A stretch of 28,382 nucleotides of DNA from Desulfovibrio sp. UBA6121 (GTDB lineage: Bacteria; Desulfobacterota; Desulfovibrionia; Desulfovibrionales; Desulfovibrionaceae), in assembly GCA_002422505.1 (NCBI GenBank), contig DIVX01000168.1, positions 1 through 28,382 of the forward strand, written 5' to 3'. Under the pieces are notes generated by a model. That model had not been told where the DNA came from. It ran no database searches and worked only from the letters and a program-made list of their open reading frames with translations. Positions 1-6,708 of this stretch are shown here, one piece after another; within the stretch, counting starts at the first letter, position 1; the number at the start of each line of letters is the position of its first letter. The position numbers and the translations under genes were made by a program.

Positions 1-472
1 CCACCAGCACCGGGCCGGGGCGGCCCGAGCGGGCGAGATAGAACGCCTGGCGAATGACATGGGCCAGGTCGTTGACGTTCTTCACAAGGTAATTGTGCTT
101 TGTGCAGGGCCGGGTAATGCCCACAATGTCCACTTCCTGGAAGGCATCGTTGCCGATGAGCGGCGTGGGCACCTGGCCGGTCAGAATCACCACCGGGATG
201 GAGTCCATGTAGGCGGTGGCGATTCCGGTCACGGTGTTGGTGGCGCCCGGGCCGGAGGTCACCAGGCAGACGCCGACCTTGCCCGATGCACGGGCGTAGC
301 CGTCGGCCGCGTGGATGGCCCCCTGCTCGTGACGCACCAGCACGTGCTTGAAGGATGCGTTGGGCAGTTCGTTGTAGATGTCGATGACGGCTCCGCCGGG
401 GAACCCGAAAACTACCTCCACGCCCTCGCGTTTCAAGCATTCAAGCAGAATTTGAGCTCCGCTGAGCTCCAT
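1..472 (-). CDS. ilvB: Acetolactate synthase large subunit, N-terminal part (runs off the window)
   Basis: Catalytic subunit of acetolactate (acetohydroxyacid) synthase, the thiamine-diphosphate enzyme that makes acetolactate or acetohydroxybutyrate for valine, leucine and isoleucine synthesis in the cytoplasm. Only the first 157 codons are present; the 3' end lies beyond base 1. The translation begins MELSGAQILLECLKREGV and carries the family landmarks FGFPGGAVIDIYNEL, the ThDP-activating glutamate in RHEQGA (Glu49), HAADGYARASGKVG, TSGPGATNTVTGIA and TGQVPTPLIGNDAFQEVD. The ATG lies 4 bases after the DUF465 stop codon. Its AGGAGG ribosome binding site, 9 bases upstream, is formed by the last codons of that gene, so the two are probably translationally coupled. 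ilvN and ilvC would be expected further along but are outside the window. Confidence 0.95.
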   Translation of the reverse strand, partial: MELSGAQILLECLKREGVEVVFGFPGGAVIDIYNELPNASFKHVLVRHEQGAIHAADGYARASGKVGVCLVTSGPGATNTVTGIATAYMDSIPVVILTGQVPTPLIGNDAFQEVDIVGITRPCTKHNYLVKNVNDLAHVIRQAFYLARSGRPGPVLV

Positions 473-476
473 AAAT

Positions 477-707
477 CTACGCCTCCTGGTGACGATACTT
501 ATCCAACAAGGCTTGCAGCTTCGTCTTTCCGGCAAGCTTCTTCTTCTTAAGCTCCTTGATCTCTTGCTCTACCACAGGGCTTAGGAAAGGCTTGCCTTCT
601 AGCTTTACGATCATCTTTTCATAGTCCTGGTGCTGCAGCCACAGCGCACGTAGCTCAGAATCCTGGGCTTCAAACTTTTCGATGAGGGCGCGATCCAATG
701 CTTCCAT
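477..707 (-). CDS. DUF465 / YdcH-like small coiled-coil protein
   Basis: A 76-residue protein, highly charged and almost certainly helical (MEALDRALIEKFEAQDSE, then EIKELKKKKLAGKTKLQALL). This fits the small DUF465 (YdcH-like) family, whose function is not established. The reading frame is open upstream to base 827, but the ATG at 707 is chosen because AAGGAG sits 6 bases before it and homologous sequence begins there. The upstream part of the frame reads like non-coding translation. The gene starts inside the end of the DUF167 gene (38-base overlap), and its last codons provide the ribosome binding site of ilvB. It may act only as a small cytoplasmic accessory protein; the sequence does not show a function. 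Confidence 0.8.
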   Translation of the reverse strand: MEALDRALIEKFEAQDSELRALWLQHQDYEKMIVKLEGKPFLSPVVEQEIKELKKKKLAGKTKLQALLDKYRHQEA

Positions 708-1047
708 GTGTGGCTCCTTCAGTTGGAGGTTGCCCGCCAGCCTGGTCCGCATGGACCTGAGGCCAGATCGGCTCTTTCTGAGCTTGAACTCGGAGCGTTT
801 TCCTGCGGGACGAGTGTCCGGCATCAAGGCTCACCTGGCTTCGCTTGAGCCCCAGCAGGGCCGCTGCAAACTCCACAAGCGCGGTGTTGGCCTTGTTGTC
901 CACCGCCGGGGCGCTCAGGCGAATCTTGAGACAGCCTTGATGCAGTCCGGCCACCTCGTTGCGCTTGGCTCCAGGCTGCACCCAGACCTGGATCCGCCAG
1001 TCCCCGTCGCCCGCAAGGCGGACAAACTCAGGGAGCGCCTGTCCCAC
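670..1047 (-). CDS. DUF167 / YggU family protein with a C-terminal tail
   Basis: A small protein of the DUF167 (YggU) family, function unknown. The core at residues about 8-90 shows the family signature VQPGAKRNEVAG, LKIRLSAPAVDNKAN and a KS-type G-x-x-SR-x-K ending (GHSSRRKTLRV). At 125 residues it is some 25-30 residues longer than the usual 95-100. The extra low-complexity tail (about 92-125) covers the DUF465 leader and its first codons. The start is GTG at 1047, six bases after the divIVA stop, with GGAG 9 bases upstream inside the end of divIVA. Its place after yggT and divIVA suggests the same transcript. The long tail could be real or could reflect loss of an earlier stop codon. Confidence 0.85.
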   Translation of the reverse strand: MGQALPEFVRLAGDGDWRIQVWVQPGAKRNEVAGLHQGCLKIRLSAPAVDNKANTALVEFAAALLGLKRSQVSLDAGHSSRRKTLRVQAQKEPIWPQVHADQAGGQPPTEGATHGSIGSRPHRKV

Positions 1048-1053
1048 AAAAAA

Positions 1054-1557
1054 TCACTCCGCTTTCCGCAAATACTTCAGCTTCGATTCCAGCGACTCCA
1101 GGCGCGACTCCGCCGGGTCTTCGGAATCGATGATGCGCATATGCGTTTCCAGAAGGCCGCGCAGCTGTATTTCGAACTGACTGCGCTGGCGCTTCAAATT
1201 CTCAATGTCCTCGTAAAGCTGCGCAAGGCGGTTATGGCCCTGCTGGACCATGCCTTCGGCCTTGCAGCGCGCCTCGTCAAGAATCAGCTGGGCCTCGCGC
1301 TGGGCGCCGCCCTTGATGTCGTCGACCATCTTCTGCGTGCTCATGAGCGTGTCGCGCAGGGTCTCGTCGCGCTGGCGGAACTCCTCCACGGAAGATTCCA
1401 TGCGCTTGACCTTGCGCAGCAGGTTTTTGCGCTCCTCGGCCACGGCGCCAAGCATCTCGGCCATCTCGGCCATGAGCTGGTCGACTTCCTCCGGCGCGTA
1501 GCCCCAAAGCTTCTTGGAGAACTTGCGGTTCAGAAGGTCGATCTTGGAGATGGTCAC
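1054..1557 (-). CDS. divIVA: DivIVA-domain coiled-coil protein
   Basis: A 167-residue protein with the DivIVA N-terminal lipid-binding module (residues 1-35: MTISKIDLLNRKFSKKLWGY, then APEEVDQLMAEMAEML) followed by long coiled coil. In Gram-positive bacteria DivIVA-family proteins assemble at curved membrane and recruit division or polarity partners. The first 20 residues align without gaps to Bacillus subtilis DivIVA, including Phe13, Gly19 and Tyr20. The exposed membrane-inserting pair Phe17-Arg18 is Leu17-Trp18 here. The start is GTG at 1557, 4 bases after the yggT stop. The yggT-divIVA order resembles the ylmG-divIVA neighbourhood of Gram-positive cell-division clusters. A role in polarity or envelope organisation is an inference. 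Confidence 0.88.
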   Translation of the reverse strand: MTISKIDLLNRKFSKKLWGYAPEEVDQLMAEMAEMLGAVAEERKNLLRKVKRMESSVEEFRQRDETLRDTLMSTQKMVDDIKGGAQREAQLILDEARCKAEGMVQQGHNRLAQLYEDIENLKRQRSQFEIQLRGLLETHMRIIDSEDPAESRLESLESKLKYLRKAE

Positions 1558-1561
1558 GCTG

Positions 1562-1897
1562 CTACCCCACCAGGATGGAAGACAAAGCGCCCATCATGCG
1601 GGCGCTCATGGCCATGTCGATGACCAGCCGGTCCAGCAGCGCGCTTGCAATCTGCACCGCCGCTATGACCACAATGGGTGAGAGGTCGAACCCGCCCAGC
1701 ATGACGAAGGGCATCCACCGGCGGATGCGGTAGAACACGGGCTCCGTGGCGTTGCGCAGAAAGCGCACTATGGGATTGTAGGGATCGGGGTTGACCCAGG
1801 AAAGCAGGGCGGAAATGATGACCACCCACATGTACATGGTGAGCAGCGTGGAAACCAGCTGCACAACCTTCACCAGAACGATCATGATATAGGACAT
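1562..1897 (-). CDS. yggT: YggT / YlmG family membrane protein
   Basis: A 111-residue integral membrane protein with a single YGGT domain: a hydrophobic N-terminal segment (about 5-33), the family motif SWVNPDPYNPIVRFLRNATEP, a basic loop (RIRRWMP) and a second hydrophobic segment starting GGFDLSPIVVI. YggT/YlmG proteins are inner-membrane proteins linked to envelope or osmotic functions without a known biochemical activity. The open frame extends to 2017, but the ATG at 1897 has GGAGG 4 bases upstream and matches the family's N-terminus. The divIVA GTG follows its stop by 4 bases. The 88 bases between this gene and the HAD gene hold only short alternative hairpins. Confidence 0.88.
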   Translation of the reverse strand: MSYIMIVLVKVVQLVSTLLTMYMWVVIISALLSWVNPDPYNPIVRFLRNATEPVFYRIRRWMPFVMLGGFDLSPIVVIAAVQIASALLDRLVIDMAMSARMMGALSSILVG

Positions 1898-1985
1898 CAA
1901 ACCTCCACAGGCCAGGGCGGCGGAGAAAGCCGGGCACCCTGCATGTGCCTCCCTTGTGGCACACCAGGTGCGAAGAATCAAGCCC

Positions 1986-2666
1986 CTATGACAGGGCCGG
2001 AAGTTCCGGCCAGGCACGCTTGAGGGCGCAAAGCAGCGTGGAAAAATCCGGCACCAGCAACTCGCCGGAAAGCTCCGGGTTCTTGAAGGCCCAGAAGTTC
2101 ACCCCGGCGTTTTTCGCCGTGGCTTCATCCACGCTGGAATCGCCAAGAAAAGCCACATCCTCACGCCCCAGGCCCCAGGCCTCAAGAATCTGCCGCACCC
2201 CGTCCGGGTCCGGCTTGGGCGCGGCGGTGTTGGCAACGGTCATCACCGGGGCGAAATATCCTTCCAAATCCACGGCCTTGAACACAAGGTGCACGGTGTC
2301 CATGCGGTTGGTGTCCACCCCGAGCAGAAAGCCCGCGCCCTTCATCCAGCCCAGCAAGCGCCGAATGCCCGGCTCGCGGCACAAAAAAGGCAGCATGTCG
2401 CGGTAGTCGATCTGCGAGCGGAAGGCCAGGGCCTCGTCGTAATGCTCCGGCGGCACAATGCGCCGCAGGGAGTCGTACACGTTCTGTATATGCGTGTAGT
2501 TCTCGTCCTCCGGCGTCATGGGCGGCAGGCCGAAATGCGTGCGGTACTTGTTGTAATACACCACGTTGGCCTGCAACGAATCGATGAGCACGCCGTCGCA
2601 GTCAAAGATGAAGCCTTTGTAGCGGCGCAGGGCCGCAGCGTCATACGAAGCATCAAGCAGCATCAT
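1986..2666 (-). CDS. HAD-superfamily phosphatase (phosphoglycolate phosphatase-like)
   Basis: A 226-residue haloacid dehalogenase-type hydrolase, probably a cytoplasmic phosphatase acting on a small phosphorylated metabolite. All four HAD motifs are present: I, FDCDGVLIDS with nucleophile Asp22 and acid/base Asp24; II, Thr119 in GVDTNR; III, Lys151 in APKPDPDG; IV, FLGDSSVDEA with Asp176 and Asp180. A helical cap occupies about residues 30-105, as in the phosphoglycolate phosphatase / beta-phosphoglucomutase branch. The substrate cannot be read from sequence. Two consecutive ATGs (2666 and 2663) are possible starts. It follows the 282-residue hypothetical gene by 9 bases and is probably cotranscribed with it. 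Confidence 0.85.
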   Translation of the reverse strand: MMLLDASYDAAALRRYKGFIFDCDGVLIDSLQANVVYYNKYRTHFGLPPMTPEDENYTHIQNVYDSLRRIVPPEHYDEALAFRSQIDYRDMLPFLCREPGIRRLLGWMKGAGFLLGVDTNRMDTVHLVFKAVDLEGYFAPVMTVANTAAPKPDPDGVRQILEAWGLGREDVAFLGDSSVDEATAKNAGVNFWAFKNPELSGELLVPDFSTLLCALKRAWPELPALS

Positions 2667-2675
2667 GGGCGCGTC

Positions 2676-3524
2676 CTACTTGTTTCCGGGAGCATTCCCG
2701 GGCGCGTTCACTGCGGCGGGAAAAACGCCAAGGGTCAGCATGGCGTCCAGCCAGGGCCGGTCCTTGGGAGGCGCATCGTGCCCCATGAGCCGCCAGGCCT
2801 GGGCGCGAAACACCCGCTCCACACCGGGGATTTCATCAAGCGACGCTTCAGGAATTCCCGCCTCGGCCAGGGTGGCGCCTATCTCGGCCTCGGCTGTGCA
2901 CAGGATTTGGCCGGGCATGAGCACGGCAAAACTTTCCAGCAGCTTGCGCCAGGGCATGGCCATGGCGCTGGCCTCCGGCGGCAGCAGACCGGAAAGCTCG
3001 CGCCCAAGTGTCAGGGCCTCAGGGTCCACTTCCTCGTCCACGGCCTCCGCCCCGGCGGCAACGCTCTGGTCCAGGCGGTCCCAGGCCGACCGGAGCTTGC
3101 CTTCCACGGCGCGCAGATCAAGCAGCCGCTCCTCCAGACTCCAGCCCAAAAGCAGCAGCATCTGCGCCTGCCGGTGCGCCGCCTCAAGAGGAGGTTTGAC
3201 GTCCACGGGCGCAGCGCCCAGCAGGCTCTTTTCCACCTCGGCCTGCACCGCGCGGCCGCTCTCCGGCAAGAGCGCCCCGGCCTGCTCCACAAGGCTTTGG
3301 GCCAGCAGATCCCTGGGGCTGGCCTGCGACTCGCCGAAACGCAGGGTGTCGGCCAGCAGGGCCTTGGCCGTGCGCGTGTCAAAGGGGGCCAGGTCGGAGC
3401 GCACATGCTCCGCGCTTTCCGCAGCGCCCAGGCCGGGGTCCAGGAAGCGCGTTTCGCCCGGCAGCGCAGCGCGCAGGGGCAAAGGAAGAAGCTCGGGGTG
3501 CATCTGCGGGAAATACAGGAACAT
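2676..3524 (-). CDS. Hypothetical protein, 282 residues, helical, function unknown
   Basis: I do not recognise a functional domain. The product is soluble-looking, rich in Leu, Ala and Glu, mostly predicted helix, without a signal peptide or membrane segment, and has one cysteine (ILCTAEAE). It begins MFLYFPQMHPELLPLPLRAA and ends in a Gly/Asn/Pro tail. The reading frame is supported by strong codon bias, GGAG 8 bases before the ATG at 3524, and tight spacing: 15 bases after the Cys-rich gene and 9 bases before the HAD gene. It may work with the adjacent Cys-rich protein, since both look lineage-restricted, but this is only context. Confidence 0.75.
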   Translation of the reverse strand: MFLYFPQMHPELLPLPLRAALPGETRFLDPGLGAAESAEHVRSDLAPFDTRTAKALLADTLRFGESQASPRDLLAQSLVEQAGALLPESGRAVQAEVEKSLLGAAPVDVKPPLEAAHRQAQMLLLLGWSLEERLLDLRAVEGKLRSAWDRLDQSVAAGAEAVDEEVDPEALTLGRELSGLLPPEASAMAMPWRKLLESFAVLMPGQILCTAEAEIGATLAEAGIPEASLDEIPGVERVFRAQAWRLMGHDAPPKDRPWLDAMLTLGVFPAAVNAPGNAPGNK

Positions 3525-3539
3525 ATGAGGACTCCAGAT

Positions 3540-3926
3540 TCAGGCTTTGGTGTGCAGCCGATAGTTGACGCAATGCCCGGTGCAGACCGGCAGGCGCAAG
3601 AGACAGATGTCCACGAAGAGGTGACGGCACTCGGGGAGAGTGTCCACCAGGGCCGGTTCGAAGTCAGGGCAGTTCACGGGCTCCTCGGCCAAACGCTCGA
3701 AGCGCAGCCGCCACAAGCGGCCAAGCTCGGTTTCGTCCAGCGAGAAGTTCTCCGCGCGGGTCAGAAAGTCGTCGTACACAGCCTCCCAACGGGCCTGCAC
3801 GCCACAGCGCCACGCCGTGTTCAAGCCGGGGTTCAGCTGCTCCTCGTACAGGCAGCGGCCAACATGATAGGAACGGCAGCCAAAGGCGGGCAGCCGCACC
3901 AGTCCGGATTCTGAGCCTTTAGGCAT
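3540..3926 (-). CDS. Cys-rich hypothetical protein (8 cysteines in 128 residues)
   Basis: A small basic protein with cysteines at 17, 25, 41, 86, 100, 108, 115 and 119. Motifs include FGCRSYHVGRCLYEEQLNPG near the N-terminus and PVCTGHCVNYRL at the C-terminus. There is no signal peptide or membrane segment, so disulfides in an export compartment are unlikely, and a bound metal or Fe-S cluster is plausible but unproven. The frame continues 5 codons upstream to a TTG at 3941. I chose the ATG at 3926, which has only a weak AGG about 8 bases upstream. It is the first gene of the minus-strand run and has a possible promoter upstream (3976-4003). Confidence 0.72.
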   Translation of the reverse strand: MPKGSESGLVRLPAFGCRSYHVGRCLYEEQLNPGLNTAWRCGVQARWEAVYDDFLTRAENFSLDETELGRLWRLRFERLAEEPVNCPDFEPALVDTLPECRHLFVDICLLRLPVCTGHCVNYRLHTKA

Positions 3927-3975
3927 GCGGCTGGCCTGCAAATAATTGAAACATCAATCCGCCTCCGTTGCGCAG

Positions 3976-4003
3976 GGTATCCTTTGCGGCTGGGGCTTGT
4001 AAA
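3976..4003 (-). promoter_or_regulatory. Possible promoter for the Cys-rich gene
   Basis: On the minus strand TTTACA (3998-4003) is followed after 16 bases by GATACC (3976-3981), a moderate sigma-70-like pair. A small inverted repeat, ATTGA-AACA-TCAAT (3945-3958), lies between it and the start codon. The match is weak at the -10 box. Confidence 0.3.
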
Positions 4004-4025
4004 GACCGGGCTTCGGCGTACGGCA

Positions 4026-4054
4026 TTGACCTGGCGCAGGGCCGGGCGTATCGT
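4026..4054 (+). promoter_or_regulatory. Sigma-70-type promoter of tatA
   Basis: TTGACC (4026-4031), a 17-base spacer and TATCGT (4049-4054) form a good vegetative promoter. Transcription would begin near 4061, about 17 bases before the tatA ATG, with AAGGAG at 4066-4071. Confidence 0.55.
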
Positions 4055-4077
4055 GTGCGGAGCAAAAGGAGTGTCAA

Positions 4078-4266
4078 ATGGGCGGACTTACGGGAATTTT
4101 GATCGTCGTCATCGTGGTGCTCATCATCACGGGCTACAACAAGCTGCCGGAGGTGGGCTCCGGGCTGGGCCGCAGCATCAAAAACTTCAAGCGCAGCTTG
4201 AACGAACCGGCGGAAATCGACGTGACGCCGGAATCAGAACGCAAAAAGCACCCCGACAACAAGTAG
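4078..4266 (+). CDS. tatA: TatA/TatE-type twin-arginine translocase subunit
   Basis: A 62-residue protein with the TatA layout: a short periplasmic N-terminus, one membrane helix (about 6-18), a hinge, an amphipathic helix (KLPEVGSGLGRSIKNFKRSL, 22-41) and an acidic/basic tail. TatA oligomerises in the inner membrane to let folded twin-arginine proteins pass after TatBC docking. The ATG has AAGGAG 6 bases upstream and a promoter at 4026-4054. No tatB or tatC is nearby, and the gene converges with pgsA with only 11 bases between the stops. The usual Phe-Gly hinge reads Thr18-Gly19 here, so the hinge Phe is missing. TatE or TatB identity cannot be fully excluded. Confidence 0.85.
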   Translation: MGGLTGILIVVIVVLIITGYNKLPEVGSGLGRSIKNFKRSLNEPAEIDVTPESERKKHPDNK

Positions 4267-4277
4267 ACCGCCGGGCG

Positions 4278-4859
4278 CTAGTGCCGCGCCTGCCCGTTCT
4301 CCGGGAACATGCTCAGGCCTATGGCCAGGTAGTAGACGCCGCTCATGGCCGTCAGCGCGGCCACCGTCCAAACAAGGCCCAGGCGCAGGTCCGGGTGGAA
4401 GCTCATGGTGCTGTGCTCCACCATGATGAGCAGCACCAGGGCGATCTGCGCCGTGGTGGCGCATTTGCTGATCCACACGGGCCGGATGCCCCGCTTCACA
4501 TCCACCCCGGAATAATTCAAGAGCGCCAGCCCGCCCACTATGAACACATCGCGGCTGACCACCAGAATGCTCAGCCAGCCGGGAATCCAGTCCTGCACGG
4601 CCAGACAGATGAAGCTTGTGACGAGCAGAATCTTATCGGCCAGGGGGTCCAGCATGGCCCCGAAGGTGGAGCGCTGCTTCAGCAGCCGGGCCAGGGTGCC
4701 GTCCAGGGCGTCCGTGAATCCGGCAATGGCAAAGAGCACCCAGGCAAGGTCGAAGCGCTGGTCCACAAAGGCCATGACGAACCCCGGCGTGAGCATGATG
4801 CGCGACACCGTAAGCAGGTTCGGAATGGTCCAGTTGTTTTCGCGCAGCGGCGGGGTCAT
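4278..4859 (-). CDS. pgsA: CDP-alcohol phosphatidyltransferase, probably phosphatidylglycerophosphate synthase
   Basis: A 193-residue inner-membrane enzyme that probably joins CDP-diacylglycerol to glycerol-3-phosphate, the committed step toward phosphatidylglycerol and cardiolipin. It starts MTPPLRENNWTIPNLLTVSR, typical of PgsA. The complete family motif is present: Asp53-Gly54-x2-Ala57-Arg58-x8-Gly67-x3-Asp71-x3-Asp75, with Asp50 just before. Several hydrophobic segments follow. The frame is open upstream to 5207, but the ATG at 4859 overlaps the DUF2066 stop codon (ATGA), which fixes the start and suggests coupled translation. Another CDP-alcohol transferase specificity remains possible, because the motif is shared. 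Confidence 0.82.
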   Translation of the reverse strand: MTPPLRENNWTIPNLLTVSRIMLTPGFVMAFVDQRFDLAWVLFAIAGFTDALDGTLARLLKQRSTFGAMLDPLADKILLVTSFICLAVQDWIPGWLSILVVSRDVFIVGGLALLNYSGVDVKRGIRPVWISKCATTAQIALVLLIMVEHSTMSFHPDLRLGLVWTVAALTAMSGVYYLAIGLSMFPENGQARH

Positions 4860-6046
4860 GGCAGCGCCAACCCCGTTGCACCGGTTGCTCCCGTAGGCAA
4901 AGCAGGGCCGCCAGCTCCGGTCTGGCCCAGCAGCCCCAGCTTGCGGGCTGCCAGCGCCTCGGCAAGGCGGGCGTCCAGCGCCTTCTGGTTGATGACGCGG
5001 CAAACGTACTGGGCGCGCACCTCCGCCCCGGCCAGTTCCAGAAGCGCCAGCTTGGGTTCCTGCACAGCCTCCTCCCAGCCCATCATGGCCTGCAGCAGCT
5101 CCAGGGCGGCGTCCACCCCGGCGAAGCCGCTGATGTTCAGGCGCTGCATTCCCGGCCCGGCTTGGCGCTGGGCCTGCGCAAAATGCTTGCCCCACAGGTT
5201 CAGCCACAGGGCGGACAGCGAGGCGGCGTCCACCGCCAGCGCGCTTTGCCCCTGGCGCAGCACGGCCTTGTAATAGCCCTGGGGCAGGCGCTCCAGCACA
5301 ATCTCCGGCAGGGCCATGGGCGAAGCGGGTGCAGCGGCGTTCTGCTGGCCCCGGGCCAGGCCAAGCAGCACATTGAGCGAGTCCAAGCCCTTGGCGTCGG
5401 CCTCGGTTACGCCATGGCCCAGGCGCAGGGAGAAGATCAAAGGCGCGGGAACTTCGGAGAAGAAACCAAGGCGCACGAGGGTGTTGCGCAAATGGGTGCG
5501 GTTCACCTCAACGTCAGCCTCGAACACCAGAGGCCCGGCGGCAGTGGCATGGGCGGCTGCGGGCGGTGCCTGGCCGGGTGAAGTATGCTGGCCAGGCTGG
5601 GCTTCCTGCTGGCCGACCTGCTGGCCAAACTGCTGTGGGACCTGCTGCGCGTCAAGCGGCGCCTTGGCTGCGTGCACCTCCTGGTACGTCAGCACAAAGT
5701 CCAGGGCCTGCGGGGTCAGGTACGCGCGCAGGGCATCCAGGCGGGGCTCCGGCACGGGGCCCAGCATGCGCCGGGCCTCGGCGAACACGGCCTCGGCCAG
5801 GGCGCGGTCCAGGGCCTGCTGCCGGGCCTGAACCTGCGGCAGTCCGGCATCTGCCGTGGCCTTCACGTGAGTGGTTTCCGCCTGGGCCGATTGAGGCAAA
5901 GCGCAAAGGGCAGGCAGCAAAAACAGGCACAGGGAGGCCAGCGGCAACAGGCGCTGCAAGCGGCGCCCCCAGGCAACCCGCTGCCCATGCGAAGCTTTTT
6001 CGAATCGTGCAGCCTGCGCCGCGCAGTCTTGTGTAGCAACGGTCAT
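4856..6046 (-). CDS. Secreted or periplasmic DUF2066-type protein
   Basis: A 396-residue protein resembling DUF2066 proteins (function unknown), chiefly over the early helix RQQALDRALAEAVFAEARRM (76-95). It has a long N-terminal region, a hydrophobic core at about 33-50 and a likely signal-peptidase site after SAQA (56), so it is probably periplasmic. Residues about 132-163 form a Gln/Pro/Ala-rich linker (repeated QQ pairs). The ATG at 6046 is preceded by AAGGG at 7 bases; an upstream in-frame ATG at 6082 lacks such a site. Its stop overlaps the pgsA start. The C-terminus ends in a Gly/Ala/Thr-rich tail. The family assignment is moderate and the role unknown. Confidence 0.7.
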   Translation of the reverse strand: MTVATQDCAAQAARFEKASHGQRVAWGRRLQRLLPLASLCLFLLPALCALPQSAQAETTHVKATADAGLPQVQARQQALDRALAEAVFAEARRMLGPVPEPRLDALRAYLTPQALDFVLTYQEVHAAKAPLDAQQVPQQFGQQVGQQEAQPGQHTSPGQAPPAAAHATAAGPLVFEADVEVNRTHLRNTLVRLGFFSEVPAPLIFSLRLGHGVTEADAKGLDSLNVLLGLARGQQNAAAPASPMALPEIVLERLPQGYYKAVLRQGQSALAVDAASLSALWLNLWGKHFAQAQRQAGPGMQRLNISGFAGVDAALELLQAMMGWEEAVQEPKLALLELAGAEVRAQYVCRVINQKALDARLAEALAARKLGLLGQTGAGGPALPTGATGATGLALP

Positions 6047-6189
6047 GTTGCGACCCTTACACCACATCTGCGGCGGGCACAACTTTCACGAACCGGAAGC
6101 CCCCTTTTTCCTTGCCGTAAAGGGGCGCTTGCGGAGCGCAAGGCTATGGGCTAGAGCTTGAGCAACATACTCATCGACCTGGAGGGGCC

Positions 6190-6681
6190 ATGAATCTGTA
6201 CCTTATGCAGCACGGCACCTGCCTGCCCCAGGAAGTGAAGGAAAACCAGCCGCTCACCCCCGTGGGGCACGACCAGGTGGTCAGCGCGGCCCGGGCCATG
6301 CGCATCATGGGGCTCTGGTTCGACGCCCTGCTGGCCAGCCCCTTCCACCCGGCCATGCAGACGGCCGGGCTCATAGCCGAGGGCATGGGCTACGCGCAAT
6401 CCAGCGTCACCAGCTTCGAGGCCCTGCGCGGCGGCACCAGCCTCAAAACCTGCCTGGAGCACCTGCGCGAGTGCGAACGCTTCCAGTCCGTGCTGATTTG
6501 CGGCGAGCTGCCCCTCTTGGGCAGTCTGGCCTCGCATCTGCTCACCTCAGGACCCAAGCTCAGCCTGGCGCTGGAGGGCGGCGCGCTGCTGGCCCTTGGC
6601 CTGCCGCGCCTGGAGGGCCGCAACGGCACCCTGCGCTGGCTGTTGCAGGCGGGCCAGCTACAGATGATCGCCGCAGGCTAG
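6190..6681 (+). CDS. SixA-like histidine phosphatase with degenerate active site
   Basis: A 163-residue protein collinear with the phosphohistidine phosphatase SixA, which removes phosphate from histidine-phosphotransfer proteins. It shows LYLMQHGT, QPLTPVG, LLASPFHPAMQT, LICGELPLLG and a final GTLRWLL strand. The phosphate pocket is altered at every position but one. The RHG motif is Gln7-His8-Gly9, so Arg is replaced; the SPxxRAxQT Arg is Pro54; and the second His of the HLPLVG-type motif is Glu106. His8, the nucleophile, remains. It may be a binding protein or a modified enzyme rather than a normal phosphatase. GGAGG lies 5 bases before the ATG. It is single, between a divergent DUF2066 gene and a convergent M24 peptidase gene. 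Confidence 0.78.
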   Translation: MNLYLMQHGTCLPQEVKENQPLTPVGHDQVVSAARAMRIMGLWFDALLASPFHPAMQTAGLIAEGMGYAQSSVTSFEALRGGTSLKTCLEHLRECERFQSVLICGELPLLGSLASHLLTSGPKLSLALEGGALLALGLPRLEGRNGTLRWLLQAGQLQMIAAG

Positions 6682-6708
6682 CCCCCTGCCCCGCCCCTGA
6701 ACTCAGGC

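Noticed and set aside
2289..3914. 541-residue open frame on the plus strand
   Set aside because: It is antisense to the HAD and two hypothetical genes, whose starts, ribosome binding sites and codon use are better supported.
3997..4007. TTGTAAAGACC, reminiscent of a BirA half-site
   Set aside because: No matching second half-site follows and no biotin gene is nearby; it is better read as part of a possible promoter.
6696..6707. CCTGA-AC-TCAGG hairpin between the SixA-like and M24 genes
   Set aside because: The stem is only 5 bp and there is no T-run, so it does not qualify as a terminator.
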